Assembly (NCBI RefSeq): GCF_004124235.1
Contig: NZ_CP032487.1
Span: 2,294,001-2,358,000 of the forward strand
Source of the DNA: Yersinia hibernica
GTDB lineage: Bacteria; Pseudomonadota; Gammaproteobacteria; Enterobacterales; Enterobacteriaceae
Reading direction: 5' to 3'
DNA length: 64,000 nucleotides
Below the pieces are notes generated by a model. The model searched no databases and was not told where the DNA came from. It worked only from the letters and a program-made list of their open reading frames with translations. A program made the translations under genes and the position numbers. This document shows, one piece after another, positions 8,678-20,581 of this stretch. How positions within the stretch are numbered: the first letter of the stretch is position 1; the number at the start of each line of letters is the position of its first letter.

Positions 8678-10417
8678 ATGAAACGTGGAAGTACGCATAA
8701 GCCATTAGAGATGAAAATAACGCCAGAGCATAATAAAGATACGAAAGTATTATTTGTTAATAATGTGCGCCTGGTCACTTTGTTTATTGCCATCTTGGCA
8801 GGAATACTGCTTTTATTTGCAGCAGCAATTGGCACCTCAGGCTATTTCTTAAAACAAAGTAACCAATCGCTGGAAGAAGCGACGCAAGAACTGGATATCC
8901 GTCTTGGCCTGTCTAACAGCTCGAACCATTTACGTACTGCACGCCTTATTTTGATTCAAGCGGCATCATCAGCGCGTATTGGTGATGCCGCAGGCTACCA
9001 GCAAGGGCTGAAAAATGCAGAGGATCTTATTTCTCAGTCGCAACAAATGTTTGACCTCTACTATAACCGCCCGATTAAGTCCGAAACTGACACTGCCTTA
9101 GACGGCCCACTGAAAAAAGCTTATGAACAGTATCGCGATGATGGGATGAAACTCATGTTAGAGGCGACCAAAGAGGGGCATTTCGAAGAAGTTATCTCCT
9201 TAGAAGCCGAAAAACTCAATCCGTTAGATGATGCTTATAATGAACCGCTACTAAAAGCGGTTAAATATCGTACAGAACGCGCTAACCAAATTAATCAATC
9301 TGCCCAGCAAGAAGCACGCCTCGGCTACATGTTGATGGGAGGAGCCTTTATTCTGGCTGTTTTGCTGACATTAATCGCTTTTTTAGTGATAAGCAAAGTC
9401 ATTATCAAGCCAATTAATTGGCTAGTGGAGCGTATTCAACGTATTGCCCAAGGGGATTTAACACAAAACCCGCTCTCATTCGGCCGCAATGAGATTGGTG
9501 TGCTAGGGAATAATATTCAGCAAATGCAGGATTCATTATCCTCTACTGTAGAAGCAGTGCGAAGCAGCGCCGAATCTATCTATCAGGGCTCCAGCGAAAT
9601 TGCACTGGGTAATACAGACCTTTCTGCACGAACCGAACAACAAGCCGCTTCACTTGAACAAACCGCAGCCAGCATGGAACAACTGACTGCAACTGTTAAG
9701 CAAAATGCTGAAAATGCCCACCACGCCAGCCAATTGGCTGCTAATGCATCAGGCAAGGCGGCCCAAGGTGGTGATATCGTAGATGATGTTGTCAGCACTA
9801 TGGATAAAATATCCCTTAGCTCAATGAAAATTGCTGAAATTACAAATGTAATTAATAGCATTGCTTTCCAAACTAATATATTAGCATTGAATGCTGCAGT
9901 GGAAGCCGCTCGTGCCGGTGAGCAGGGCCGTGGATTTGCCGTCGTCGCCAGTGAAGTTCGTAATCTGGCACAACGCAGTGCTGATGCGGCCAAAGAGATT
10001 GAGTCGCTGATAGAGGCCTCAGTTGACCTTATTGGTGATGGCTCAATTCTGGTCTCTGATGCCGGTAAAGCCATGAATGAGATAGTCACAGCTGTTACAC
10101 ATGTGACGGATATTATGGGTGAGATTGCATCAGCTTCCGATGAGCAAAGCCGTGGCATCAGTCAGGTTGCGCAAGCGGTATCCGAAATGGACAACGTCAC
10201 ACAACAGAATGCTTCTTTAGTTCAGGAAGCCTCAGCGGCGGCGGCCTCTTTAGAGCAACAGGCCGAAATACTGACCCAAGCAGTTGCGGTATTCCATTTA
10301 CGAGGACGTAGCCCAGCCCCAACCCTTAAAACGCCCGCGCCCACCCCAACAGGTCAGAATAAAAATGGCGGAAATAAAAAACCGTCTGATGACTCGCTAA
10401 ACTGGGAAACGTTCTGA
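8678..10417 (+). CDS. Methyl-accepting chemotaxis protein, Tsr/Tar class
   Basis: Transmembrane chemoreceptor of 579 residues that signals to CheA/CheW. TM1 is at about residues 33-58, a four-helix-type periplasmic sensor at about 60-210, TM2 at about 215-238 and a HAMP linker after it. The signalling tip contains [20 protein letters not shown] followed by [20 protein letters not shown]. The protein ends NWETF, the CheR/CheB-tethering pentapeptide of major receptors. The ligand cannot be told from sequence. Met12 (base 8711) is an alternative start. A sigma-28 promoter lies upstream and an intrinsic terminator downstream. Confidence 0.95.
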   Translation: MKRGSTHKPLEMKITPEHNKDTKVLFVNNVRLVTLFIAILAGILLLFAAAIGTSGYFLKQSNQSLEEATQELDIRLGLSNSSNHLRTARLILIQAASSARIGDAAGYQQGLKNAEDLISQSQQMFDLYYNRPIKSETDTALDGPLKKAYEQYRDDGMKLMLEATKEGHFEEVISLEAEKLNPLDDAYNEPLLKAVKYRTERANQINQSAQQEARLGYMLMGGAFILAVLLTLIAFLVISKVIIKPINWLVERIQRIAQGDLTQNPLSFGRNEIGVLGNNIQQMQDSLSSTVEAVRSSAESIYQGSSEIALGNTDLSARTEQQAASLEQTAASMEQLTATVKQNAENAHHASQLAANASGKAAQGGDIVDDVVSTMDKISLSSMKIAEITNVINSIAFQTNILALNAAVEAARAGEQGRGFAVVASEVRNLAQRSADAAKEIESLIEASVDLIGDGSILVSDAGKAMNEIVTAVTHVTDIMGEIASASDEQSRGISQVAQAVSEMDNVTQQNASLVQEASAAAASLEQQAEILTQAVAVFHLRGRSPAPTLKTPAPTPTGQNKNGGNKKPSDDSLNWETF

Positions 10418-10467
10418 TTAATAAATAGAAATAATTCAGCCAAGCTATAATTGTAAGGCTGATAACA

Positions 10468-10506
10468 AGACCGGAGGCAAGGTTCTCACCCTCCTCCGGT
10501 CTTTTA
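10468..10506 (+). terminator. Intrinsic terminator after the chemoreceptor
   Basis: AGACCGGAGG and CCTCCGGTCT form a perfect 10-bp stem around a 15-base loop, followed by TTTATT. It begins about 50 bases after the chemoreceptor stop. Confidence 0.85.
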
Positions 10507-10538
10507 TTGCCACACAATAAACGCCAGCAAATAAAATG

Positions 10539-10730
10539 CTATTTGTTAAGCGGCTCGACAAAAGTGCCATCATTGCTATCAATTTCATTAAAGAACCAGA
10601 CACCGGCTGGATAATCTTCTAATGAAACCAAGTACATGACTCCTTCGCTAAACTGTTCTACCTCTAAAACAACCCCTTCACGCCGTGGGCCACCATCGGT
10701 TTTTACTGTCACCCGATCATTTACTTTCAT
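10539..10730 (-). CDS. dsrB: DsrB family small protein
   Basis: Protein of 63 residues beginning [20 protein letters not shown] and containing [18 protein letters not shown], very close to E. coli DsrB. Its function is unknown. In E. coli the gene lies beside the sRNA dsrA, which I do not see here. The start at 10728-10730 is preceded by AAGGT; an upstream in-frame ATG at 10808 has no ribosome site and would add 26 non-family residues. Confidence 0.9.
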   Translation of the reverse strand: MKVNDRVTVKTDGGPRREGVVLEVEQFSEGVMYLVSLEDYPAGVWFFNEIDSNDGTFVEPLNK

Positions 10731-10940
10731 GATGTTACCTTCAATTAAATCAATGCTGCTAGTGTAGTACAGAATTAGGTGAGAATGATAAGGTTTACGC
10801 ACAATCAAACGTATACTTTTGATGAATATATTTCAGGAAAGAACAGGGAGTGGAGGTACTAAGCAGATAGAGGGAAAACCCTTAACGGGGAGCCAAACCA
10901 GAGTGAGTAAGCTCAATTTACCTCACACCAGAAAGAAAAA

Positions 10941-10965
10941 AACCCGCCTTAGCGGGTTTTTTTAT
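10941..10965. terminator. Bidirectional terminator between dsrB and the csp gene
   Basis: AACCCGC-N4-GCGGGTT stem with an A-run before and a run of seven T after, so it can act in both directions. It starts 18 bases beyond the cold-shock gene stop on the minus strand and is probably that gene's terminator. Confidence 0.85.
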
Positions 10966-10982
10966 AATCAGCCAAAGGCCAA

Positions 10983-11195
10983 TTAGATTGCAGTTACGTT
11001 TGCTGCAGACGGACCTTTAGCACCGTTCTCGATAGAGAACTGTACATTCTGGCCTTCAGCCAGGGTCTTGAAGCCTTGATCTTGGATTGCAGAGAAGTGA
11101 ACGAACACGTCTTTGCTGCCATCAGCTGGAGTGATGAAACCGAAGCCTTTAGACTCGTTGAACCACTTTACTTGACCTTTCATCATGTTAGACAT
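10983..11195 (-). CDS. Cold-shock-domain protein, CspC/CspE-like
   Basis: Single cold-shock domain of 70 residues that binds single-stranded RNA and DNA. RNP1 is KGFGFI and RNP2 is VFVHFSAI, and the protein starts [20 protein letters not shown]. The sequence is nearest to constitutively made CspC/CspE of E. coli; I cannot choose between them. AAGGA lies 9 bases before the ATG. An intrinsic terminator follows. Whether it is cold-induced cannot be read from the leader. Confidence 0.95.
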   Translation of the reverse strand: MSNMMKGQVKWFNESKGFGFITPADGSKDVFVHFSAIQDQGFKTLAEGQNVQFSIENGAKGPSAANVTAI

Positions 11196-11674
11196 GTGTA
11201 TTTCCTTTATTAAAAAATTTTGCCACCATGGGCGTGTTATAGCCGGTTATCAGTCGTTACTTATGGAGGCACTATGAAGGAAATTCGTCAGTGAAGAGCT
11301 ATCAACGATAACGCTTTAAATATGAACCACTTTACTCAAGATGTCGTGCATAAATAGGTCTGTACCACAGGCCGAGACGCATTAACTCATGACCGGCTTT
11401 TAATAGCAACTCTTTTTAGTGGGCAAACTGAATATTCTCGTTCGCATGACTAAAATAAGACCAAAAAAGCCATTTATTATACTCTTGCCGCTCAGGTTTA
11501 TGCAGAACAATCACTAAAAATATTGTGAATATCCCCCAACACGCCCTTATTATCAGAATCTAGAAGAGTAAAAAGTCTTCAATATCCTGCTTTAATTCTA
11601 TTTGCCGTGTGGCGCTGAAAGTTTATCCCTTGAGTTTGCTATGATAAACCATCGCCTATCCTTGAGAGAAATAC
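11196..11674. other. csp-lacI divergent intergenic region
   Basis: About 480 bases between the cold-shock gene and lacI. It should contain both promoters and the csp leader, but I could not identify a clear cold box or operator. No gene is visible. Confidence 0.5.
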
Positions 11675-12709
11675 ATGAAACCCAAGTCTGCTACTTTAGA
11701 TGATGTTGCTCGCCAGGCTGGTGTTTCCTATCAAACGGTATCGCGAGTTTTAAACCAAGCGCCTCATGTCTCACTTAAAACCCGTAATAAAGTTGAAGTG
11801 GCAATGGCGGAACTAAACTATGTCCCTAACCGGCTAGCCCAGCAGTTAGCGGGTAAACATAGCCTGACTCTCGGGTTGGCTACCACTGACCTTGCTTTGC
11901 ATGCCCCGTCGCAAATAGCGGCCGCAATAAAAAGAAAAGCGCGTGAACTGGGGTATAACATCGTCATTGCCATGGTAGATGACCATAGTGAACATGCCTG
12001 TCAGCAAGCCATGAACGAGCTGCTGGCTCAACGAGTGGATGGAATCCTAGTTAATGTGCCATTGAAGCCAAAACGCAGCCAGAAAATCACCGAACAATGT
12101 GCTGATACTCCAGTACTTTTTCTTGATGTAGACCCACAATCTGCCGCGTTTAGTGTTTTATTTGATGCCAATGTAGGCGCAGCTCAAGGTGCCGAGCACC
12201 TTATAGCATTAGGCCACCAGAAAATAGTGCTGATATCAGGCCCCAAAGACGCTATTTCGGCCCAGTTGCGCTATCAAGGCTGGCTACAGGCATTAAATAA
12301 TGCCTCACTAACGCCACAAGCGGTCTATTACGGCGAATGGAATGCACAAAGTGGCTATCAAGCTACACAGAAGCTGATTGCCAGCAATACTGCTTTTAGC
12401 GCTATTTTAGTGGCTAACGACCAAATGGCCCTCGGCGTACTACGCGCTCTACATGAACACAATATCAATGTACCAAACGACGTTTCTATTATTGGCTATG
12501 ACGACACCGCAGACAGCGCCTATTTTCAGCCGCCACTGACCACTATCAGGCAAAATTTCAGACTATTGGGGGAAGAGAGTGTTTCCCGCTTGGTCGTTCG
12601 GCTGCACCACACCATTGAACCGCCCTCTAAATCACTGTCATTAGCAACTGAGTTAACAATACGCCAGACGACTGCGCCTTTTCAGCGCATTTGGTACAAA
12701 AATGAATAA
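11675..12709 (+). CDS. lacI: Lac repressor LacI
   Basis: LacI-family repressor of 344 residues. The N-terminal helix-turn-helix DDVARQAGVSYQTVSRVLNQ matches E. coli LacI, followed by the hinge LNYVPNRLAQQLAGK and a periplasmic-binding-protein core with ANDQMALGVLRAL and GYDDTADSAYFQPPLTTI. It is about 16 residues shorter than E. coli LacI and lacks the C-terminal leucine-heptad tetramerisation helix, so I expect a dimer. It is transcribed toward lacZ, with a lac-type operator 74 bases past its stop. Confidence 0.94.
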   Translation: MKPKSATLDDVARQAGVSYQTVSRVLNQAPHVSLKTRNKVEVAMAELNYVPNRLAQQLAGKHSLTLGLATTDLALHAPSQIAAAIKRKARELGYNIVIAMVDDHSEHACQQAMNELLAQRVDGILVNVPLKPKRSQKITEQCADTPVLFLDVDPQSAAFSVLFDANVGAAQGAEHLIALGHQKIVLISGPKDAISAQLRYQGWLQALNNASLTPQAVYYGEWNAQSGYQATQKLIASNTAFSAILVANDQMALGVLRALHEHNINVPNDVSIIGYDDTADSAYFQPPLTTIRQNFRLLGEESVSRLVVRLHHTIEPPSKSLSLATELTIRQTTAPFQRIWYKNE

Positions 12710-12782
12710 ATGCGATCGTCCTCGACTATTTAGCCAACTACTATTTACTTTATTTTCAGTTGAATTCATCTTGTAACAACAA

Positions 12783-12803
12783 AATTGTGAGCGCATAACA
12801 TTT
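12783..12803 (+). promoter_or_regulatory. lac operator upstream of lacZ
   Basis: AATTGTGAGCG-C-ATAACATTT differs at only three positions from the E. coli O1 operator AATTGTGAGCG-G-ATAACAATT. It lies 64 bases before the lacZ ATG, next to a weak promoter-like stretch (TTTATT, then TTGTAA). It is the likely LacI target. I did not find a second strong operator nearby, consistent with a dimeric repressor. Confidence 0.88.
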
Positions 12804-12830
12804 TACCCAGTTAACTAAGCGCACGGATAA

Positions 12831-16019
<3,189 letters not shown>

Positions 16020-16043
16020 TGGCAAGCGATAGGCAAACTCTGC

Positions 16044-16068
16044 AACTGCCCTAGCGGGCAGTTTCAGA
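16044..16068 (+). terminator. Hairpin after lacZ
   Basis: AACTGCCC-TAGC-GGGCAGTT is a perfect 8-bp stem followed by a short T-rich stretch. It begins 25 bases after the lacZ stop and supports a monocistronic lacZ message. Confidence 0.7.
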
Positions 16069-16187
16069 TTTATCCCTATATCGAACCAAGAAGAAGACTC
16101 CTAGTATCAATATGTTCTAAACATCTCTTAGTCTCGCTTATCACCATGCAATGAGTCATACGTGTACAGCTCATGTGCAAATTTATG

Positions 16188-16213
16188 CGCCCACCCTGTT
16201 GGGCGTTTTTTTT
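16188..16213 (+). terminator. Second intrinsic terminator downstream of lacZ
   Basis: CGCCCA-N6-TGGGCG stem followed by a run of eight T. It lies about 170 bases beyond lacZ with no gene in between. It may be a back-up lacZ terminator or the end of a small untranslated RNA. Confidence 0.75.
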
Positions 16214-16368
16214 GTCTTTTGCTGTCATTTGCTGCATTCGGCCCTTTGTGACCTTGTCGTAGGTTAAGCACATTCACTCCATGAATTATTTGCGTGACAG
16301 GACTAAGATAATCACTCAGTCATCGCATAGCATCTAACTCGCTATCTTCATGTGACAAGAGGAATATT

Positions 16369-17379
16369 ATGACATTGTTAACTCATCTCCCGGCAAACAT
16401 GGTCGCAATTGAAATTACACATTTTGGTGGCCCTGAAGTCTTAGCCCCCGTTAAGCGCCCAACCCCCCAGCCCGCCGCGGGTGAAATATTAGTTAAGGTT
16501 TCAGCCGCCGGAGTTAACCGCCCTGATGTAATGCAACGCCGTGGTCAATATGCACCACCGCCGGGGGCCTCAGATATTCCGGGATTAGAAATTGCAGGTG
16601 TGGTGGTCGCGTTGGCCACTGATGTCACAAGATTTAAAATTGGAGACAAAGTGTGTGGGTTAATCGCGGGTGGTGGTTATGCTCAATATTGCGTCATACA
16701 TGAAACCAATGCTTTGCCAGTCCCACGCGGCTTAACAGAAATCGAAGCTGCAGCACTACCGGAGACCTTCTTTACTGTATGGACCAACCTATTCCAACGC
16801 GGCCACTTTGCGGCGGATGAGACGGTATTAATTCACGGGGGATCCTCCGGTATAGGGACTACAGCAATAATGCTGAGCAAAGCATTCGGCGCAAAAATGG
16901 TCATTGTCACGGTGGGTTCAGAACAAAAGCGTCAGGCCTGTTTGACATTAGGAGCAGACATTGCCATTAACTATCACACGGCAGACTTTGTTGCTGAAAC
17001 TAAACGAGCCACCACAGGAAAAGGGGCTGATGTTATCGTTGATTTAATTGCTGGTGATTATGTCGCACGTAACTATGAAGCCGCAGCAATAAATGGCCGA
17101 ATCGTCCAAATTGGTACTCAGAATGGGAATGCTAAAGATCTAAATTTAATGTTGATGCTACTAAAACGTCTGACGCACACGGGATCTACATTGCGCTCGC
17201 GCACTGTGGCTGAAAAAGCGCTAATTGCCACAGAACTGGAACAGCGAGTTTGGCCATTGCTGAATGATGGAAAAATCAAACCCCAAATATTCCAAACGTT
17301 CCCATTCGAGGAAGCAGCTAAAGCCCATAAATTGATGGAAAGCAGTACACATATAGGTAAAATTGTCCTGACATTTTGA
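16369..17379 (+). CDS. NAD(P)H-quinone oxidoreductase, zinc-independent MDR family
   Basis: Medium-chain dehydrogenase/reductase of 336 residues, close to the quinone oxidoreductase/PIG3 group. It has AAGVNRPDVMQRRGQYAPPP in the GroES-like domain and the nucleotide-binding motif LIHGGSSGIGTTAIMLSKAF (about residues 153-172). The zinc ligands of alcohol dehydrogenases are absent. It probably reduces quinones or enals with NADPH. AGAGGAAT precedes the ATG at 16369; Met11 is a less likely start. It stands alone. Confidence 0.88.
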   Translation: MTLLTHLPANMVAIEITHFGGPEVLAPVKRPTPQPAAGEILVKVSAAGVNRPDVMQRRGQYAPPPGASDIPGLEIAGVVVALATDVTRFKIGDKVCGLIAGGGYAQYCVIHETNALPVPRGLTEIEAAALPETFFTVWTNLFQRGHFAADETVLIHGGSSGIGTTAIMLSKAFGAKMVIVTVGSEQKRQACLTLGADIAINYHTADFVAETKRATTGKGADVIVDLIAGDYVARNYEAAAINGRIVQIGTQNGNAKDLNLMLMLLKRLTHTGSTLRSRTVAEKALIATELEQRVWPLLNDGKIKPQIFQTFPFEEAAKAHKLMESSTHIGKIVLTF

Positions 17380-17614
17380 GGTTATTCAGAACGCTAATTA
17401 CCCGAACTCTGAAAATTCATCAGGTGAAATTGAAACACAAGTTATTGTTTTCACTTGATGAAAAAGTAATATATCGATATTACTTGTCACTCAACTATAA
17501 CAGTTTCGCTAACTAATTCGTCAAACTGATATACCTTGAAATTAACTTTTCATGCTAACCTATAACAAACCATCATGGTAACTTTTATGAGTTATTAATC
17601 ACAAGGTCATAATT

Positions 17615-18148
17615 ATGGGCATAATTAAAAAAATATTAATCGACGACATCGCGAGAATAAATCAGAAAGAAAAACGAGATGGCCGGTTAAAATTTAACAG
17701 CGATTTTGTCTACAAGCACCCCTACCTTTGCCTTGCCATGCTGATATCATACTTTTTTGTCTTAGTTTTAATGTACTTAACACCCTATTTTGGCATGAGT
17801 TATATGATTGCTTTTACTATTTTCTTTGTTTTGATGTCCGCCGTTCTCATGATGGAAATCAAACCTGTATTTAAGTTTGAAGATATTGGCATTCTCGATT
17901 TACGTGTTTGCTATAATGGTGAGTGGTTCTTTAGCAGAGCGTTATCAACACAAGCAATTGATGAAATATTAAATAGCAAAAATATCAGTGACGACTTCAA
18001 GATTCGCTTTAACCATATTATTAGTAATAAAGGTGAAATAGACTTCTACGATGTCTATGATTTAGCCTATTTGCAAAAAAAATCTATGCGCAGCAATGAA
18101 CCCAACCAAACCGCGTCGTTAGCAAGCACCTCGGCTATCGGACATTAA
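17615..18148 (+). CDS. ylaC: YlaC family inner-membrane protein
   Basis: Protein of 177 residues with two adjacent membrane helices (about residues 38-58 and 63-85). The conserved block DIGILDLRVCYNGEWFFSR and the following EILNS and FYDVYDLA resemble E. coli YlaC. Function is unknown. The C-terminal tail (from about residue 160) is low-complexity Ser/Thr/Ala. ACAAGG lies upstream of the ATG. It is monocistronic. Confidence 0.8.
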   Translation: MGIIKKILIDDIARINQKEKRDGRLKFNSDFVYKHPYLCLAMLISYFFVLVLMYLTPYFGMSYMIAFTIFFVLMSAVLMMEIKPVFKFEDIGILDLRVCYNGEWFFSRALSTQAIDEILNSKNISDDFKIRFNHIISNKGEIDFYDVYDLAYLQKKSMRSNEPNQTASLASTSAIGH

Positions 18149-18221
18149 TTCTAGCCGCCAACATTCCCCTACCAAATCTCCGGTAGGGCATGAAATCTCA
18201 GAACCTCCTTCTTCCAGAACA

Positions 18222-18246
18222 AACTGTCATGGCATACATGACAGTT
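18222..18246. repeat. Perfect inverted repeat between ylaC and the Lrp-type gene
   Basis: AACTGTCATG-N5-CATGACAGTT, two exact 10-base arms, 74 bases after ylaC and about 150 bases before the regulator start. It may be a ylaC terminator lacking a good T-tract, or an operator. Confidence 0.6.
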
Positions 18247-18393
18247 CGCTTAGACTTTTCTCTATACAACTCACACTAACAAAGCCACCTTTATTCATCA
18301 AAGTCATTATATTAATTAGGAAAATATCGTTAACATATTAAAATGAGATCTATAATAATCTTATTGTTTCTAATAATAAAAAGGCTGGTGGGC

Positions 18394-18852
18394 ATGGACA
18401 AGATTGATGAACTATTGATAGCTATTTTAGCCAAAAATGCGCGGGTATCTCTTAAAGATCTCTCACAGCAAGTAAGTCTCTCCTCCCCCAGCACCGCTGA
18501 ACGCCTACGACGCCTTGAAGAGCGTAATATCATCCGCAGTTATACACTAGATTTGGATCAACAAGCCTTCGGCTATCACTTGCAAGCCATTGTGCGTGTC
18601 AAACCCTTACCTGGAAGTTTACATATAGCTGAAGAAATGATTCAGGCAACACCTGAATGTGTTGAGTGCGACAAGGTAACAGGTGACGATTGCTTTGTTT
18701 GTCGTTTATATATTCACTCAATGGATCAACTGGATACCATTATTGACCGTTGGTCAGAGCACGCTGAAATCCAGACCTCAATTGTGAAATCCTCTCCAAT
18801 TATACGGCGGTTGCCGCCTTTAGTGCGCCTGCCCAAGGAAAGTAAAATCTGA
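18394..18852 (+). CDS. Lrp/AsnC family transcriptional regulator
   Basis: Regulator of 152 residues. The winged-helix region (DELLIAILAKNARVSLKDLS, then SPSTAERLRRLEERNIIRSY) is followed by an RAM ligand domain from about residue 65, containing TGDDCFVCRLYIHSM. I chose the ATG at 18394, where MDKIDELL gives the family start; an upstream in-frame ATG at 18343 adds a hydrophobic stretch not typical of the family. It lies 78 bases upstream of kdoO on the same strand and may regulate it. The effector is unknown, probably an amino acid. Confidence 0.9.
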   Translation: MDKIDELLIAILAKNARVSLKDLSQQVSLSSPSTAERLRRLEERNIIRSYTLDLDQQAFGYHLQAIVRVKPLPGSLHIAEEMIQATPECVECDKVTGDDCFVCRLYIHSMDQLDTIIDRWSEHAEIQTSIVKSSPIIRRLPPLVRLPKESKI

Positions 18853-18930
18853 AATCTGTATCCTAGCCCTCACTTTATCTATAAAAAAAAGTTATGCTTT
18901 ACATAATATATATACAGAAGCGAATAGTTG

Positions 18931-19833
18931 ATGAGTAATAATCGAAACCGCGCGTCAGATCCATCGATTCTTACGCTCCCTTATACCGATTGGGGGCAAA
19001 GCCACACGCAAGGCTCCAGTGCCATTGAAGCTCTGGAGCAGGGTAAAGTGCTTTTCCTGCCTTATTTGGCGTTTGAACTAAGTGAACAGGAACAACAGTT
19101 GCTTGACCCTGATCTGGTTGATATTAAACGCAAAAATATCAGCTTCAAGCCACTTGACGGCGCACTAACGGGTGTCACTGATGCAAGCAAAGCAGCATTA
19201 ACTCGCCAGCTACTTGAGCGCTACTATCAGAGTTGCCTCAGTCTGGTGAGCCAATTATTGCCAGAATATACTACGGCACTGCACAGCCCGACCAATAGCC
19301 TACGCTTGCACCCCGTTACCGCCTGGCGCGACAAAACCTCCTGGCGTAAGGATGATAGCCGTTTGCATGTCGATGCTTTCCCTTCCCGGCCTAATTATGG
19401 TGAGAGAATCATCCGCATCTTTACTAATATCAACCCTCATAATGAGCCTCGTTCATGGCGTGTAGGGGAAGATTTTACACAATTGGCCCGCCGCTATTTA
19501 CCACAGCTTGATAGCTACTCCCCGATTAGCAGTTGGTTGCAGCATAAAGTTGGGATAACTAAGCGCCGCCGTAGCCATTACGATCATTTGATGCTTCAAC
19601 TACATGACAAAATGAAGTCAGATATTGATTATCAAAAAAATGGCGTGCAACAAGCGATTGACTTCCCAGCGGGTAGCAGTTGGATCTGTTTTTCAGATCA
19701 ACCCCCCCACGCGGCAATGGGGGGTCAATTCATGTTGGAGCAAACTTTCCTGCTCCCCGTTGACGGAATGAAGAACCCTCAGCAATCCCCGCTAAAAATA
19801 TTGGAGTCGCTAACGAAAAAAGCGCTGATATAG
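18931..19833 (+). CDS. kdoO: Kdo hydroxylase KdoO (Fe2+/2-oxoglutarate type)
   Basis: Dioxygenase of 300 residues resembling KdoO of Y. pestis and Burkholderia, which hydroxylates the outer Kdo of lipid A-linked core to give Ko. The iron-binding pair is HVD in DDSRLHVDAFPSRP (about residues 144-157), with a later His in SDQPPHAAMGGQFMLEQTF. The ATG at 18931 is used; the in-frame TTG just before it is unlikely. It should act at the cytoplasmic face on nascent LPS. An intrinsic terminator follows. Confidence 0.87.
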   Translation: MSNNRNRASDPSILTLPYTDWGQSHTQGSSAIEALEQGKVLFLPYLAFELSEQEQQLLDPDLVDIKRKNISFKPLDGALTGVTDASKAALTRQLLERYYQSCLSLVSQLLPEYTTALHSPTNSLRLHPVTAWRDKTSWRKDDSRLHVDAFPSRPNYGERIIRIFTNINPHNEPRSWRVGEDFTQLARRYLPQLDSYSPISSWLQHKVGITKRRRSHYDHLMLQLHDKMKSDIDYQKNGVQQAIDFPAGSSWICFSDQPPHAAMGGQFMLEQTFLLPVDGMKNPQQSPLKILESLTKKALI

Positions 19834-19864
19834 CGTATGACTCGCTGACTATGGCTGACAACAG

Positions 19865-19891
19865 AAAATCCGCTGACCACGCGGATTTTTT
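19865..19891 (+). terminator. Intrinsic terminator after kdoO
   Basis: AAAATCCGC-N7-GCGGATTTT perfect stem followed by TT, 32 bases after the kdoO stop. Confidence 0.85.
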
Positions 19892-20197
19892 ATTTGCCCC
19901 CACTTTGCACACTGGCATGATATATCTTGCCAGTGAACAACCAAAAAAAAATACTTTCTTGACTTGATCCTCGATAAAAAAATAAATATCATTTTTACAC
20001 GATGTAAGCCAACTCGATAATAGTTTAGCCTGAGGCGAGGAAATTGACCTCATCGACGTAGCCTATGTGTGGCATTATTTATGCCATTCATCTTTGTGTT
20101 AGCGATAAGTTTATCTCTTAGATATTAGTTTGATTTTAAGTATGAATTTGGTATCCGACAGTGGTTGAAACCTATCAGATAACTATTGGAGGTTAAT

Positions 20198-20398
20198 ATG
20201 GTTAAGGTCTATGATAGAAATAGAAACCAAATTATCCCAGGCAAACGTGTGATGGTCGCGCAGACTGGGGAGATTGACGTAGCCAAAGCGATTCACACTG
20301 AAGGTCTGGCCCCGGTACAAGCAGAGCGGAAGCCGGTTGTCGAGTTACAGCATACCGGTGAGCGCTATGTGCCTTTTGATTTGGTCAGACTAGGGTAA
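20198..20398 (+). CDS. Small protein of unknown function (66 residues)
   Basis: Small soluble protein starting MVKVYDRNRNQIIPGKRVMV and ending ERYVPFDLVRLG. It is rich in beta-strand-like segments and has no signal or membrane helix. I do not recognise the family. The ATG at 20198 follows an excellent ribosome site (GGAGG, 4-base gap), and a terminator follows, so it is very likely a real single-gene unit. Confidence 0.75.
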   Translation: MVKVYDRNRNQIIPGKRVMVAQTGEIDVAKAIHTEGLAPVQAERKPVVELQHTGERYVPFDLVRLG

Positions 20399-20462
20399 CG
20401 AATTTAAATTGTAGTCACTCCGCTGAGCGAAATATTATCTTGTCAAGATAGCCACTTATTTT

Positions 20463-20502
20463 CCGGGGCTTGCCTGTTTCAAATAGGCCGCCTCGGTTTT
20501 TT
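20463..20502 (+). terminator. Intrinsic terminator after the 66-residue gene
   Basis: CCGGGGC and GCCTCGG can pair around an inner GCCT/AGGC stem, and a run of seven T follows. Confidence 0.7.
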
Positions 20503-20581
20503 TATTTATATTACACTGACTATTATTAAACTCGGGTTAATGCCAACCGGTAGATATTAATCAACGCCGGATGGCCTCCAT

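Noticed and set aside
9583..10158. A 191-codon minus-strand frame opposite the chemoreceptor
   Set aside because: It is the mirror of the repetitive Ala/Ser-rich signalling domain; the plus strand has all the family motifs.
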